Counted from the first letter of the stretch, positions 31,565-39,928 are shown. The stretch is 64,000 bases of DNA from Pectobacterium aroidearum (GCF_015689195.1 NZ_CP065044.1:868001-932000), one strand, 5' to 3'. Notes: generated by a model from the letters alone, not told the origin. Made by a program: numbers and translations.

Positions 31565-31599
31565 AGCCTCTGCGTGCCGCGGCATTCAGAGGCTTTTTT
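31565..31599 (+). terminator. Hairpin with T run before the first lipoprotein gene
   Basis: AGCCTCTG (31565-31572) and CAGAGGCT (31587-31594) with a 14-base loop and TTTTT. It ends 21 bases before the lipoprotein ATG. It can serve as terminator of the upstream hydrolase or as a leader attenuator; a near copy precedes the next gene. Confidence 0.7.
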
Positions 31600-31620
31600 A
31601 CGTTAACAAGGATGGATGAA

Positions 31621-32079
31621 ATGAAGAAATACCTCGGTGTTGTCATCATGGCGCTATGGCTGTCTGGCTGTAATGGCGAAGAAAAATTTTATCGAATTGA
31701 TGACATTAATCTCAAATTTGATAATAGCAAGGAGACGATGAGTCAAAAGGAGCTGTCTGTCATTCAGGAAGGCATTACTAAAAAAGCCGTCGACAGTAAG
31801 GGGGATATTTATTTTAGTTTCACCCCTGAACAGGGAGCTTATTATCTTCAGGGTGAAAAGCATGATGCGAACCTGAAAGGCGGGCGGATGCAGCTTAATG
31901 ACATTATGTTGACGGTTAAATCTGATGGAAAGGATACGATCCAACTGATATCAGACAAAGAGACCAATTGTGATTTTTTTGACTGTGAGATCACGATGAC
32001 ATTGAAGAGAGTTGAGGAAAAATCGCCTGACTTCGTAAAAATTAAACAAATTCTTGATAAGCAGAAAAAAAGTGAGTAG
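31621..32079 (+). CDS. Lipoprotein of unknown function, short paralogue
   Basis: 152 residues from the ATG at 31621 (AAGGA eight bases upstream; an ATG three codons earlier overlaps that site). Lipoprotein signal MKKYLGVVIMALWLSGCNG with lipobox LSGC, Cys19. The mature part is hydrophilic, probably beta-rich, with a second Cys pair in CDFFDCEITMTLK. It aligns over its whole length with the first 150 residues of the next gene (same lipobox, DxxFxNSK, DIYFxxTP, FxxCEITMxLK, EExSPxxxKxKQ). I do not recognise the family. Not linked to other genes except its paralogue, 118 bases downstream. Confidence 0.8.
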   Translation: MKKYLGVVIMALWLSGCNGEEKFYRIDDINLKFDNSKETMSQKELSVIQEGITKKAVDSKGDIYFSFTPEQGAYYLQGEKHDANLKGGRMQLNDIMLTVKSDGKDTIQLISDKETNCDFFDCEITMTLKRVEEKSPDFVKIKQILDKQKKSE

Positions 32080-32145
32080 GCCAGTCTATTCAGAACAGAG
32101 ATGTGTTAACAGCATAATCAATTTTATTAAAGTTGATGTGTTATT

Positions 32146-32177
32146 AGCCTCTGTATTTCCTATATTCAGAGGTTTTT
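32146..32177 (+). terminator. Second copy of the leader hairpin, before the long lipoprotein gene
   Basis: AGCCTCTG and CAGAGG(T) arms with loop TATTTCCTATATT, followed by TTTTT. Sequence and distance to the next start codon closely match the hairpin at 31565-31599. Confidence 0.7.
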
Positions 32178-32197
32178 AATTTTACAGGGATGAAGTG

Positions 32198-33910
32198 ATG
32201 AAGAAATATCTGGGTATTATCATGATGGCGTTATGGTTGTCGGGCTGTAACGCAGAAGAAAAGCTGAACGAGGGGAAATACCTGGTTGAGGATATCAGCG
32301 TGGTGTTTGATAACAGTAAAAATCCTGAAGCCAATAAAAACAGAGATAACCTTCAGGAACATATCACGCAAAACCTCAAAGGCATTAAAAACGATATCTA
32401 TTTCAATCTGACGCCGACGCAGGTGAGTTACTATAACGTCGATGGCGAATATACCGAGGAGATGAAAGACAACCGTATACAGGTCAACGGTATGTGGCAC
32501 ACGCTAAAAATCACCGGGAAAAACACGGTTACGTTCGTATCGGATAAAAGCGCTGCCTGTGCGTTTTATTATTGTGAAATCACTATGGTCTTGAAAAAGA
32601 CGGAAGAACAGTCACCCGCTTTACTCAAGCTCAAGCAACGTTTTGACGATCGCAAAAAAGCCTATCAGGCGCGGCTTCTTGAAAAGAAAGAAACATTTAA
32701 CCGCGCGCCGATGGATGATTTCCCCGGTATCCCTTTTTATCCTGAAGACGACTTTACGATTAAGCTGCCTTTTGCCATGTTCGACAAGCTGAGTTTGTGG
32801 GAACACGGGACTTATGTGCGCAGAATGGGGCGTCTGCTTATCGATCGGGAAAATAAAGACACGCAGATCTACACCTATCGGGATAAGCAGAATAACACCG
32901 ATTTTGACCTGTTTACCGTTAGCGCGGCAAAAGAGGATTTTAATCTGGCATCGTGGCTGGAGGGGCAAAAGGGCGTGTTGTTCCAGTCTGAAAACGGCGC
33001 GGCATATGCTAATCAACAGGGAAAATTGGAAGCCGTCTATTTTCAATATGATGAGGCTAAGCAACGCTACTTTATCGGGTTAGCGAATGCTGAAGACACC
33101 GTCGCATTAGCCAACGCGTTTGCTGTACTGCGTACCATGGATGAACGTTACCGTGGCGAGCAGGCGTTGTCGATGTACGATTTGGCATTATCTCAGCAGG
33201 AACTGGAAGCGAAGTATGGAGTAAAGATCGCTGATGTATTTAATATTTCAGAAATGCATCAGGCTATCTGGAAAACGCTCGAACAGCGCATGGAAAAGCC
33301 TGAACGCTTTATTAAACGGAGCATGTCAAAAACGCGCATTGAAATACGGTTCCCGTCGGAAGTGTTTAAGTACGATATTTATTTTACGATCGCTCCCCAA
33401 TCGATTCCTGAACTCATGGCTGAAACCAAAGAGATCGTCCCCGAAGGTAAAGAAGTTGATAACATTTTTATTTATGGCGACAGCGCGTTTGTCGGCTATG
33501 AATACAATGTGAATGTGGGAAGTGGACTCACATTACAATTTTTAGTCCCGAAAGATGCAGGAACGCCGCTGGAGCGCCTGATGTTCCTGCATGTATTACG
33601 TCAGCTTGATGTGACGCGTTTCCCTGCTATTGCTGCACAAGAGAAAAAGCACCTGTTTACGTATGGCGAAGCGACGTCTTTTAAAAACAACCTTGATAAT
33701 CGCTACTTCAAAATAGAAGAAGGCCTCATCGACAGCATAGGCAAGCTGATCGTCAAGAACCCTGATGATGGCTACTTTGAGTTTAAGTATCTCCCTCCCC
33801 ATATACTGGCGACCCACTATAAATCAGAAGGGGAAGGGAATTACTCCAGAGTGCCGGGCGTGACGGTATTTGATGAAAAAGGGAAATGGCTTTCCCATCA
33901 GGCAGACTAA
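32198..33910 (+). CDS. Large lipoprotein of unknown function
   Basis: 570 residues from the ATG at 32198 (AGGGA seven bases upstream; a GTG one codon earlier is the alternative). Lipoprotein signal MKKYLGIIMMALWLSGCNA, lipobox Cys19. Residues 1-150 repeat the short paralogue next door. From about 165 there is a separate region (PMDDFPGIPFYPEDDFTIKLPFAMFDKLSLWEHGTY) followed by further mixed alpha/beta sequence without Cys clusters or recognisable enzyme motifs. The outer-membrane sorting position +2 is Asn and not Asp, so it should go to the outer membrane. I do not recognise it. Confidence 0.8.
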   Translation: MKKYLGIIMMALWLSGCNAEEKLNEGKYLVEDISVVFDNSKNPEANKNRDNLQEHITQNLKGIKNDIYFNLTPTQVSYYNVDGEYTEEMKDNRIQVNGMWHTLKITGKNTVTFVSDKSAACAFYYCEITMVLKKTEEQSPALLKLKQRFDDRKKAYQARLLEKKETFNRAPMDDFPGIPFYPEDDFTIKLPFAMFDKLSLWEHGTYVRRMGRLLIDRENKDTQIYTYRDKQNNTDFDLFTVSAAKEDFNLASWLEGQKGVLFQSENGAAYANQQGKLEAVYFQYDEAKQRYFIGLANAEDTVALANAFAVLRTMDERYRGEQALSMYDLALSQQELEAKYGVKIADVFNISEMHQAIWKTLEQRMEKPERFIKRSMSKTRIEIRFPSEVFKYDIYFTIAPQSIPELMAETKEIVPEGKEVDNIFIYGDSAFVGYEYNVNVGSGLTLQFLVPKDAGTPLERLMFLHVLRQLDVTRFPAIAAQEKKHLFTYGEATSFKNNLDNRYFKIEEGLIDSIGKLIVKNPDDGYFEFKYLPPHILATHYKSEGEGNYSRVPGVTVFDEKGKWLSHQAD

Positions 33911-33925
33911 TTCGATCTGACGGCG

Positions 33926-34015
33926 TGGTGGTTGTCGGCAAGGGTATTGGCGTTCATGGTATTGCCAGTAATAGTATTGTCGGTAATAGAGCTGTCGATA
34001 ATGAGGGTTATCGAC
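33926..34015. repeat. Degenerate 15-base tandem repeats
   Basis: Six 15-base units with consensus close to ATGGTATTGTCGGTA (33926, 33941, 33956, 33971, 33986, 34001). The last two units also create the perfect inverted repeat GCTGTCGATAA (33991-34001) / TTATCGACAGC (34008-34018). Confidence 0.75.
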
Positions 34016-34031
34016 AGCACCTCGCATCCTG

Positions 34032-34095
34032 TTAAAACATTATCCTTTTAAAACAGCATCTTGTTAAAACAATACCGTTTTAAAACAATAGCCCG
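34032..34095. repeat. Four 16-base tandem repeats overlapping the end of the MmgE/PrpD gene
   Basis: TTAAAACA recurs at 34032, 34048, 34064 and 34080, an exact 16-base period with variable second halves. The last unit contains the stop codon (TAA on the minus strand, 34080-34082) of the PrpD-family gene. Confidence 0.88.
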
Positions 34096-35408
34096 AGCAA
34101 ATAGCGTAAATCGCCGTCATGCCGTAATGCGCAGCGGTCGGCGATCTGGTCGCTGTCGAGATGCGTCAGCGAGCCGAGAGTTTGCCGCAGCTTGGCACGG
34201 AGATTGGTGGGGCGTGCGGAAGTTTCCTGACGAGTCGTGCGCTGGATTAACGTGTTGCCGTTACGCAAGTGCAGCGTAACTTCATGAAAACGTGCTTCCG
34301 GGTCAAGCTCATCGGGTGGGGCGGTTTCATCGGCGCGGCGTATGACGCGATTTGCCAGCGCTGAGATCGTGGTTTCAACCGGAGCTTCCGAGAAATGTGC
34401 CAGCTTCAGCTCCCCTTCAATCAACGCCGCCGCAATCACATATTCCAGACTGAACCGCGCCTCTACGCCGTTTGTCGCGTTACGGATAAACGGTGCAACA
34501 TCGCCACCCGGTGGGAACGTCACCGTGATCTGTTCGATGGCATCAGCCAGATCGGCATTTGCACCATTCTGCTTATGCCACTGTTCCCGCAGAGCAAAAG
34601 CCGCCTCGGCAGCGCTGTGGGTGCCGCCACAGGTTGGATAGCGCTTGAACTCCAGACCGGGAGAAAGTATGCGCCACGGCGCACCCCAGTTTTTAACCAG
34701 CAGCTCCGGCTGCTGTTTTTGATCGCCGTGCGCGGCAAGAAAGGCGTCAATCACCTGCTGTGTGTTGCCCTCGAAACCCGCCAAGCCTAGCTTGACGGCG
34801 GTTAGCCCCGCTCTGGCTGAAAGCCCTGCATGTAGCGGTTTGACCGCTGAACCAAACTGCGCCCGTAGCCCTGCGGCCTGCGTGGCAGCCAGACCAAGAA
34901 TGGTCTGTGTCTGTTCCACCGACGCGCCAGCCAGACGTGCCGCGGCGGCAGCGGCGGCGATAGCGCCGAGCGTGGCGGTGTTATGGTAGCCGAGGCTGTA
35001 ATGACGTGGGCCGCATGCCAGCCCGATTCTGCCCGCCGCTTCCACGCCGATCACATACGCCGTCAAAAACGCCTCTTCCGTTACGGATGAAGCCTCAGCG
35101 GCAAGGGCAAACAGCGCTGGTAGAATGACGGTGCTGGGGTGTCCACGAAACGCCGGATGGTAATCGTCAAAGTCCAGTACGTGGCCGGAATAGCCCAGAA
35201 TCAGACTACGCGTCAGGCTGTCCGTGCCGCTGAACACTTGCTTTAATGGCGCGAGCCCGCTATCGGCAATCGCTCCCTGTGCGATCGGGAGCGCGGTAGA
35301 GATGAAGTCAGTGACTCCGTCACGGGCGGCATCAATCGCTTCCCGATTGGGTTCGCTATGGATGATGTGGTGGGCAAGCGCTGCGGTGATATCAGTCTGA
35401 TTGGTCAT
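34080..35408 (-). CDS. MmgE/PrpD family protein
   Basis: 442 residues. MmgE/PrpD enzymes include 2-methylcitrate dehydratase and cis-aconitate decarboxylase. The all-helical domain contains HVLDFDDYHPAFRGHPSTVILPALFALAAE (conserved Asp/Asp/His active-site region) and GYHNTATLGAIAAAAAAARLAG; the small domain begins near KRYPTCGGTHSAAEAAFALR. There are no prpB, prpC or acnD genes alongside, so propionate metabolism is not indicated and the substrate is open. Downstream of an AraC regulator on the same strand but separated by a strong hairpin. Confidence 0.85.
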   Translation of the reverse strand: MTNQTDITAALAHHIIHSEPNREAIDAARDGVTDFISTALPIAQGAIADSGLAPLKQVFSGTDSLTRSLILGYSGHVLDFDDYHPAFRGHPSTVILPALFALAAEASSVTEEAFLTAYVIGVEAAGRIGLACGPRHYSLGYHNTATLGAIAAAAAAARLAGASVEQTQTILGLAATQAAGLRAQFGSAVKPLHAGLSARAGLTAVKLGLAGFEGNTQQVIDAFLAAHGDQKQQPELLVKNWGAPWRILSPGLEFKRYPTCGGTHSAAEAAFALREQWHKQNGANADLADAIEQITVTFPPGGDVAPFIRNATNGVEARFSLEYVIAAALIEGELKLAHFSEAPVETTISALANRVIRRADETAPPDELDPEARFHEVTLHLRNGNTLIQRTTRQETSARPTNLRAKLRQTLGSLTHLDSDQIADRCALRHDGDLRYLLGLLF

Positions 35409-35467
35409 GGGTTGTCATGTGTGCTGGCAGAAAAGCACTAATTTACTGTGCATCGCTGAAGAGCTAT

Positions 35468-35506
35468 TAATAACCAAACGGAATAACAAATTCCATTTGG
35501 TTATTA
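35468..35506. terminator. Strong hairpin between the AraC and PrpD-family genes
   Basis: TAATAACCAAA-C-GGAAT, loop AACAA, ATTCC-A-TTTGGTTATTA: 16 pairs with one mismatch, 12 bases after the stop codon of the AraC gene. Likely its terminator; no clean T run. Confidence 0.6.
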
Positions 35507-35517
35507 GTGATTCAGAA

Positions 35518-36501
35518 TCAGAAGCGGTCTTTCAACTGCCCCGGTGTAATCCCGAATGCACGGCGCAGCGCCGTGGCAAAGTTGGCGGGGCTGTTGTAAC
35601 CGGCGATGCTGGCCGCCTGCGCAATACCGATGCCGTCTTTTTGCAAGGCCAGCATGGCGCGCTGCAAGCGGCTGTTACGCAGGTACTCAAACACGCTCAT
35701 ATTGAATGTTTGGCGAAAATGGCGCTGTAGCGTGCTTTCACTCATATTGACGCTTTTGGCTATCTCACTCATCGAAAGCTGATCGGCGCTGCCGCTTTCC
35801 AGCATCTCTCTGACCTGTTGAATGCGATGGTAGCCGCGCAGGGTGACGCCGCTACTTTTTTCCTGCGCTACGCTGGCGGTCAATGACGTAAAGGCCTCGA
35901 TAATCAGGCCCATACACTGCGTTTCCAGATAAAGGCGCTGGAGCGGCGTTTGGCAAGGTTCAGCGTCCAGAGTTTGTAAGGCAATGGCCAGTGCCTGTCG
36001 GGACGGCGTCCATAGATGCGTTGCCAGATGGGTCTGTGTGAAATCGTGGATGGCCTGCCAGTCGCCAACGGTATCCATCATATTGCCGTACAGCCATTCT
36101 CTGTCGAATGTTAGCGTAATCGTTCGCTCATATTCATCACGCTTGCCGATACGGGTAAACATCGTTGGTTCTGTCAACGCAATCAGCGAAGCTGGCTGTT
36201 TCTCCCCCAGATGTAGCTCCTGATGGCCAAATGAGATGTGCGCATTACCGCTCACCACGATGGCGATCTTGATAGCGTCATCCAGCAGATTTTGGGTTTT
36301 CATGTTGTGGCGATTAATCACATCCGCCGTATGCAGGATCAGATGCGGATTGAGCTGCACGACGCTGAACGAGCCGAACAGCACCGGCGTGTTATCGATC
36401 AGCCGGGGGCCGATAAAACGGTAATTGTTCGCGACCAGGCTGGATTGCTGAACGATGTGATCTTTATAGATCGGCTTTGATGACTGTGTGAAGCTGCGCA
36501 C
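35518..36501 (-). CDS. AraC-family regulator (PchR-like), probably of the siderophore receptor
   Basis: 327 residues from a GTG start, chosen because AGGTAGG stands seven bases upstream; the frame stays open 50 codons further but with no ribosome site and unlike the family. The C-terminal 100 residues hold the double HTH (LSMSEIAKSVNMSESTLQRHFRQ, and IGIAQAASIAGYNSPANFATALRRAFG). The N-terminal two-thirds resemble PchR/YbtA-type ligand domains. It is divergent from a catecholate receptor gene, the usual arrangement for activators that sense the ferric siderophore. Confidence 0.88.
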   Translation of the reverse strand: MRSFTQSSKPIYKDHIVQQSSLVANNYRFIGPRLIDNTPVLFGSFSVVQLNPHLILHTADVINRHNMKTQNLLDDAIKIAIVVSGNAHISFGHQELHLGEKQPASLIALTEPTMFTRIGKRDEYERTITLTFDREWLYGNMMDTVGDWQAIHDFTQTHLATHLWTPSRQALAIALQTLDAEPCQTPLQRLYLETQCMGLIIEAFTSLTASVAQEKSSGVTLRGYHRIQQVREMLESGSADQLSMSEIAKSVNMSESTLQRHFRQTFNMSVFEYLRNSRLQRAMLALQKDGIGIAQAASIAGYNSPANFATALRRAFGITPGQLKDRF

Positions 36502-36926
36502 GTGATTACCTACCTGATTAAACCCTTCGACCTGCGCCTTCCATTTTGATGCTTTGGCAAAACATTTTGCTGCTAGAGCAAACCCCGTCCTGAATGACAA
36601 ATGTAACAATGACCGCGCCAAAATGGTAATGCAAATACTTCTCAATAGCATTTTTCGTTGGGGACGTCACATTGCACGATAAATGCATTTTCCATTTCCG
36701 GCAATGCGGAGAAAAGGGCTGATTGATGACAGACCGTATTTCATAACAACACCACGTGATGCCCGTCGGCATGACGCTTCTCTCCCGATAACCGCCATAT
36801 CTGCGCGTTTTATCTCCGCCGTTATTCAGCACTTTTGCTGATTGTCGTTAGGTGTCGCTGTACCAGCTGCGATGTTGCTCCTTTTTCAGGCTACTTATTC
36901 ATTTCTTACAGGGCAGGATAATTTTG
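36502..36926. promoter_or_regulatory. Divergent regulatory region between AraC regulator and TonB receptor
   Basis: 425 bases without a gene. Contains a 25-base imperfect palindrome AATGC...GCATT at 36628-36652, described separately. Promoters for both genes are expected here. Confidence 0.6.
36628..36652. promoter_or_regulatory. Candidate Fur or AraC-regulator operator
   Basis: AATGC and GCATT frame an AT-rich core (AAATACTTCTCAATA). On the minus strand TTGAGAAGTATTTGCATT is a partial match to Fur hexamer arrays. Tentative. Confidence 0.4.
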
Positions 36927-39227
36927 ATGAAACTACCACAATCGCGTCGTTATCTGGCGACGCTCATTGGCGTTAGCTGCGGGATGACATCGTTTCTGAG
37001 CGCTGCGCAGACCTCGACCACTCCTTCTACAGAACCTGCTCCTCAGGTGCAGAATCAGGCGGAAAGTAAAGCATCGGGCGATACGATGGTGGTGACGGCC
37101 GCAGAGCAAACCCGTCAGGCACCGGGCGTATCGGTGATTACGGCTGAGGATATCAGCAAGCGTCCGCCCGCTAACGACCTGTCAGATCTGATTCGCACCA
37201 TGCCGGGCGTCAATCTGTCCGGTAACTCAACCAGTGGCCAGCGCGGTAACAATCGCCAGATCGATATCCGCGGTATGGGGCCGGAAAACACGCTGATTCT
37301 GGTAGATGGCAAGCCAGTATCGAGCCGTACAGCCGTGCGTTACGGCTGGCGCGGTGAACGTGATACCCGCGGTGACACCAACTGGGTGCCTGCCGATATG
37401 GTGGAGCGCATTGAAGTGCTACGTGGTCCGGCGGCGGCGCGCTATGGTAATGGTGCCGCGGGCGGTGTGGTTAACATCATCACCAAGCAGCCGAGTCAGG
37501 AATGGCACGGTACCTGGAACACCTACCTGAATGCGCCGGAACATAGCTCGGAAGGCGCAACCAAGCGTACCGACTTCAGCCTGATGGGCGGCCTGACCGA
37601 CAGTCTGAGTTTCCGTCTGTACGGCAACCTGAATAAAACTCAGGCTGATGCACGCGATATTAACCAAGGGCATCAGTCTGCACGTGCGGGTAATCAGTCA
37701 GCTTCACTGCCTTCCGGACGCGAAGGGGTGCGTAATAAAGATATCAACGGCCTGTTGCGTTGGGATATGACCAAGCAGCAGTCGCTGGAATTCGAAGCGG
37801 GTTCCAGCCGTCAGGGCAACATCTATGCGGGTGATTCGCAAAATACCAACACGAACCCGCTCGTTGTTAGCAATTACGGTAAGGAAACCAACCGCATGTA
37901 CCGCCAGAATTTTGCGGTAACGCATCGCGGCTACTGGGACAGCGGCGTCAGCTCTACGTCGTATCTGCAATACGAGCGTACGCACAATACCCGTATCCTT
38001 GAGGGGTTGTCCGGCGGTTTAGAAGGGATTTTTGATACAACGAGTCCGAACCAATATGGCACGATAAAACTGGATAACTTCACCGCGCACAACGAAGTGA
38101 ATATTCCGCTGAATCTCTGGGTCGATCAGGTACTCACGCTCGGGGTTGAGTGGAACGAGCAGAAGATGACAGATCCGGTTTCGAACACGCAGACGACGAC
38201 CGAAGCGGGGAGTGTGGGTTCGTTGAGCAGCAGTGGTCGCAGTGAGAAATCCGCCGCTCGTCTGGCTTCCGCCTTTGTGGAAGATAACGTTCAATTGACA
38301 GACAGCACCATGTTGACGCCGGCGCTACGTGTCGATCATCACAGCACGGCAGGCACTAACTGGAGCCCGTCGCTTAACCTGTCGCAGGAACTGGGTGACG
38401 ATTACACGCTGAAGCTGGGTATCGCCCGTGCTTACAAAGCGCCGAATCTGTACCAGACCAACGAGAATTACCTCCTCTATAGCCGTGGACAGGGTTGTGC
38501 CGGCGGTACGTCTTGCTACCTGATCGGTAATGAAGACCTGAAAGCGGAAACCAGCCTGAATAAAGAGATCGGTCTGGAGTTTCACCGTGATGGGTTGATC
38601 GCTGGTATTACCTACTTCCATAACGATTACCGTAACAAGATTGAAGCAGGCAACAATGTCATCGGTAAAGCGGTGGGCGGGAGTGATTCAAGATATGCCA
38701 ACGCCAATATCTTCCAGTGGGGCAATGTACCGAAAGCCGTCATTCAGGGGTTGGAAGGTAACCTGACCGTTCCTGTCACGGAGACCATCAACTGGCGTAA
38801 CAACCTGACCTGGATGCTGGAGTCGAAGAATAAAACCACGGGTGATTATTTGTCGATTACGCCGGAGTTTACCCTGAATTCATCAGTGGACTGGCAGGCG
38901 ACAGAGAACCTTTCCTTCCTGGCCGATGTGACCTGGTATGGTCGCCAGAAGCCGAAGAAGTATAACTACAAAGGTGAGCGCGTAACGGGTAGCGCGACCA
39001 ATGAGTTAAGCCCTTATGCGCTGTTCGGGTTAAGCAGTACCTATACGTTTAATAAGAACCTGAGCGTGACGGGTGGTGTCGATAACCTGTTTGATAAACG
39101 TCTGTTCCGTGCCGGTAATGCGCAGGATGTGGTGAACAATAACGTGGTTACCATCGCGGGTGCGGGTGCTGCAACCTATAACGAACCGGGGCGGACTTTC
39201 TTTGTTAACGTGAAGACGTCGTTCTAA
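36927..39227 (+). CDS. TonB-dependent catecholate siderophore receptor (FepA/PfeA-like)
   Basis: 766 residues from ATG at 36927 (AGGA upstream), giving the signal peptide MKLPQSRRYLATLIGVSCGM...LSAAQ. A TonB box (DTMVVTAAEQ) follows, then the plug domain with IDIRGMGPENTLILVDGKP and IEVLRGPAAARYGNGAAGGVVNIITK, and a 22-strand barrel ending in VNVKTSF with the terminal Phe. The block GNEDLKAETSLNKEIGLEF is typical of FepA, PfeA and IroN receptors. It takes up ferric catecholates such as enterobactin-type siderophores. Neighbouring PchR-like regulator; no biosynthesis genes in view. Confidence 0.92.
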   Translation: MKLPQSRRYLATLIGVSCGMTSFLSAAQTSTTPSTEPAPQVQNQAESKASGDTMVVTAAEQTRQAPGVSVITAEDISKRPPANDLSDLIRTMPGVNLSGNSTSGQRGNNRQIDIRGMGPENTLILVDGKPVSSRTAVRYGWRGERDTRGDTNWVPADMVERIEVLRGPAAARYGNGAAGGVVNIITKQPSQEWHGTWNTYLNAPEHSSEGATKRTDFSLMGGLTDSLSFRLYGNLNKTQADARDINQGHQSARAGNQSASLPSGREGVRNKDINGLLRWDMTKQQSLEFEAGSSRQGNIYAGDSQNTNTNPLVVSNYGKETNRMYRQNFAVTHRGYWDSGVSSTSYLQYERTHNTRILEGLSGGLEGIFDTTSPNQYGTIKLDNFTAHNEVNIPLNLWVDQVLTLGVEWNEQKMTDPVSNTQTTTEAGSVGSLSSSGRSEKSAARLASAFVEDNVQLTDSTMLTPALRVDHHSTAGTNWSPSLNLSQELGDDYTLKLGIARAYKAPNLYQTNENYLLYSRGQGCAGGTSCYLIGNEDLKAETSLNKEIGLEFHRDGLIAGITYFHNDYRNKIEAGNNVIGKAVGGSDSRYANANIFQWGNVPKAVIQGLEGNLTVPVTETINWRNNLTWMLESKNKTTGDYLSITPEFTLNSSVDWQATENLSFLADVTWYGRQKPKKYNYKGERVTGSATNELSPYALFGLSSTYTFNKNLSVTGGVDNLFDKRLFRAGNAQDVVNNNVVTIAGAGAATYNEPGRTFFVNVKTSF

Positions 39228-39252
39228 GTCGTACCGTTTTTGTTCTAGTGTT

Positions 39253-39284
39253 AACGCCACGGGGAACTCCCTGTGGCGTTTTTT
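39253..39284 (+). terminator. Terminator of the TonB receptor gene
   Basis: AACGCCACGGGG, loop AACT, CCCTGTGGCGTT, then TTTT: about 12 pairs, 25 bases after the stop codon. Confidence 0.85.
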
Positions 39285-39318
39285 ATGTCGTGCCATCTCT
39301 GGCCACCACCCTGTGGGC

Positions 39319-39358
39319 CGTTGCTGCGCAACGTTAAAAATTTCTCCCAGAAATTTTT
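39319..39358. repeat. Two adjacent hairpins between receptor and ArsR genes
   Basis: CGTTGC-TGC-GCAACG (39319-39333) and AAAAATTTCT-CCC-AGAAATTTTT (39336-39358), both perfect. They resemble the hairpin series inside the repeat element upstream of guaC and may be a remnant of that kind of element or a terminator for the ArsR gene. Confidence 0.55.
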
Positions 39359-39368
39359 ATTGCCCTGT

Positions 39369-39686
39369 TCAGGGACAGAAAATGGTTTTTAAGGTGGCGA
39401 CGATCGTTTCTACATTCTGATTTTCGATGCGGTAGTGCAGCGTTTGAGATTCGCGTCGATAGCTAATCAATCCTTCTTCACGCATTTTCGCCAGATGCTG
39501 TGAGAGGGCGGACTGGCTGAGCGGGATGTGTTCAAGCAGCGCACCCACCGGCATTTCACCGTGTTCGATAAGCAGGCAAAGCACCAGCAACCTGTTCTCG
39601 TTGCCAATCGCGCGCAGCAGTGCCGCGGCTTTTTTCGCACCGTCCTGCATGAATTCCCGATCCGAATTGCTCAACGTCATGTTCAT
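39369..39686 (-). CDS. ArsR-family repressor, BigR/YgaV-like persulfide sensor
   Basis: 105 residues. ArsR/SmtB winged helix: PVGALLEHIPLSQSALSQHLAKMREEGLISYRRES is the recognition helix and wing. It lacks the CxC arsenic site but has two cysteines, Cys37 (RLLVLCLLIEHG) and Cys104 (TIFCP at the C-terminus), placed as in BigR, SqrR and YgaV, which sense reactive sulfur by forming a bridge between them. The usual target genes (sulfide oxidation, rhodanese, YgaP) are not adjacent, so it is an orphan here. Start may be ATG at 39686 or 39680. Confidence 0.83.
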   Translation of the reverse strand: MNMTLSNSDREFMQDGAKKAAALLRAIGNENRLLVLCLLIEHGEMPVGALLEHIPLSQSALSQHLAKMREEGLISYRRESQTLHYRIENQNVETIVATLKTIFCP

Positions 39687-39928
39687 ACCGTCCTGCGTGA
39701 CTGGCTAATTTAGAGATGACTAATGTAGTCAGTTTACTATACCGTGCGCACAATGACGACGCTCGGCAACGTTGCGGATGGGGCACCCGCGCGACGCTGT
39801 AGCGGTTTACAATCAGGGCGTTCCTCCTTAGAATAATCGGACATCCTTTCCTGAATCTGCTGCTGCAGGAAAAACAACCTTCTCCTCGAAACGGGAGGAG
39901 CGATTTTCTGTTTTTTCCAGGTAGCATC
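39687..39928. other. ArsR-RtcB divergent intergenic region
   Basis: 242 bases. Contains a hairpin CTCCTC (39882-39887) / GAGGAG (39895-39900) in the rtcB-like leader and AT-rich inverted bits near the ArsR start (GACTAATGTAGTC at 39719-39731) that could be the ArsR-type operator. No gene seen. Confidence 0.5.

Noticed and set aside
33824-34027. 67-codon minus-strand frame with repeated RQxYY pentads
   Set aside because: It is the translation of the 15-base tandem repeat and runs into the lipoprotein gene; no ribosome site.
34032-34095. 16-base periodic repeats considered as a CRISPR array
   Set aside because: The repeat core is only eight bases with eight-base variable parts; no CRISPR-size repeat/spacer pattern and no cas genes.
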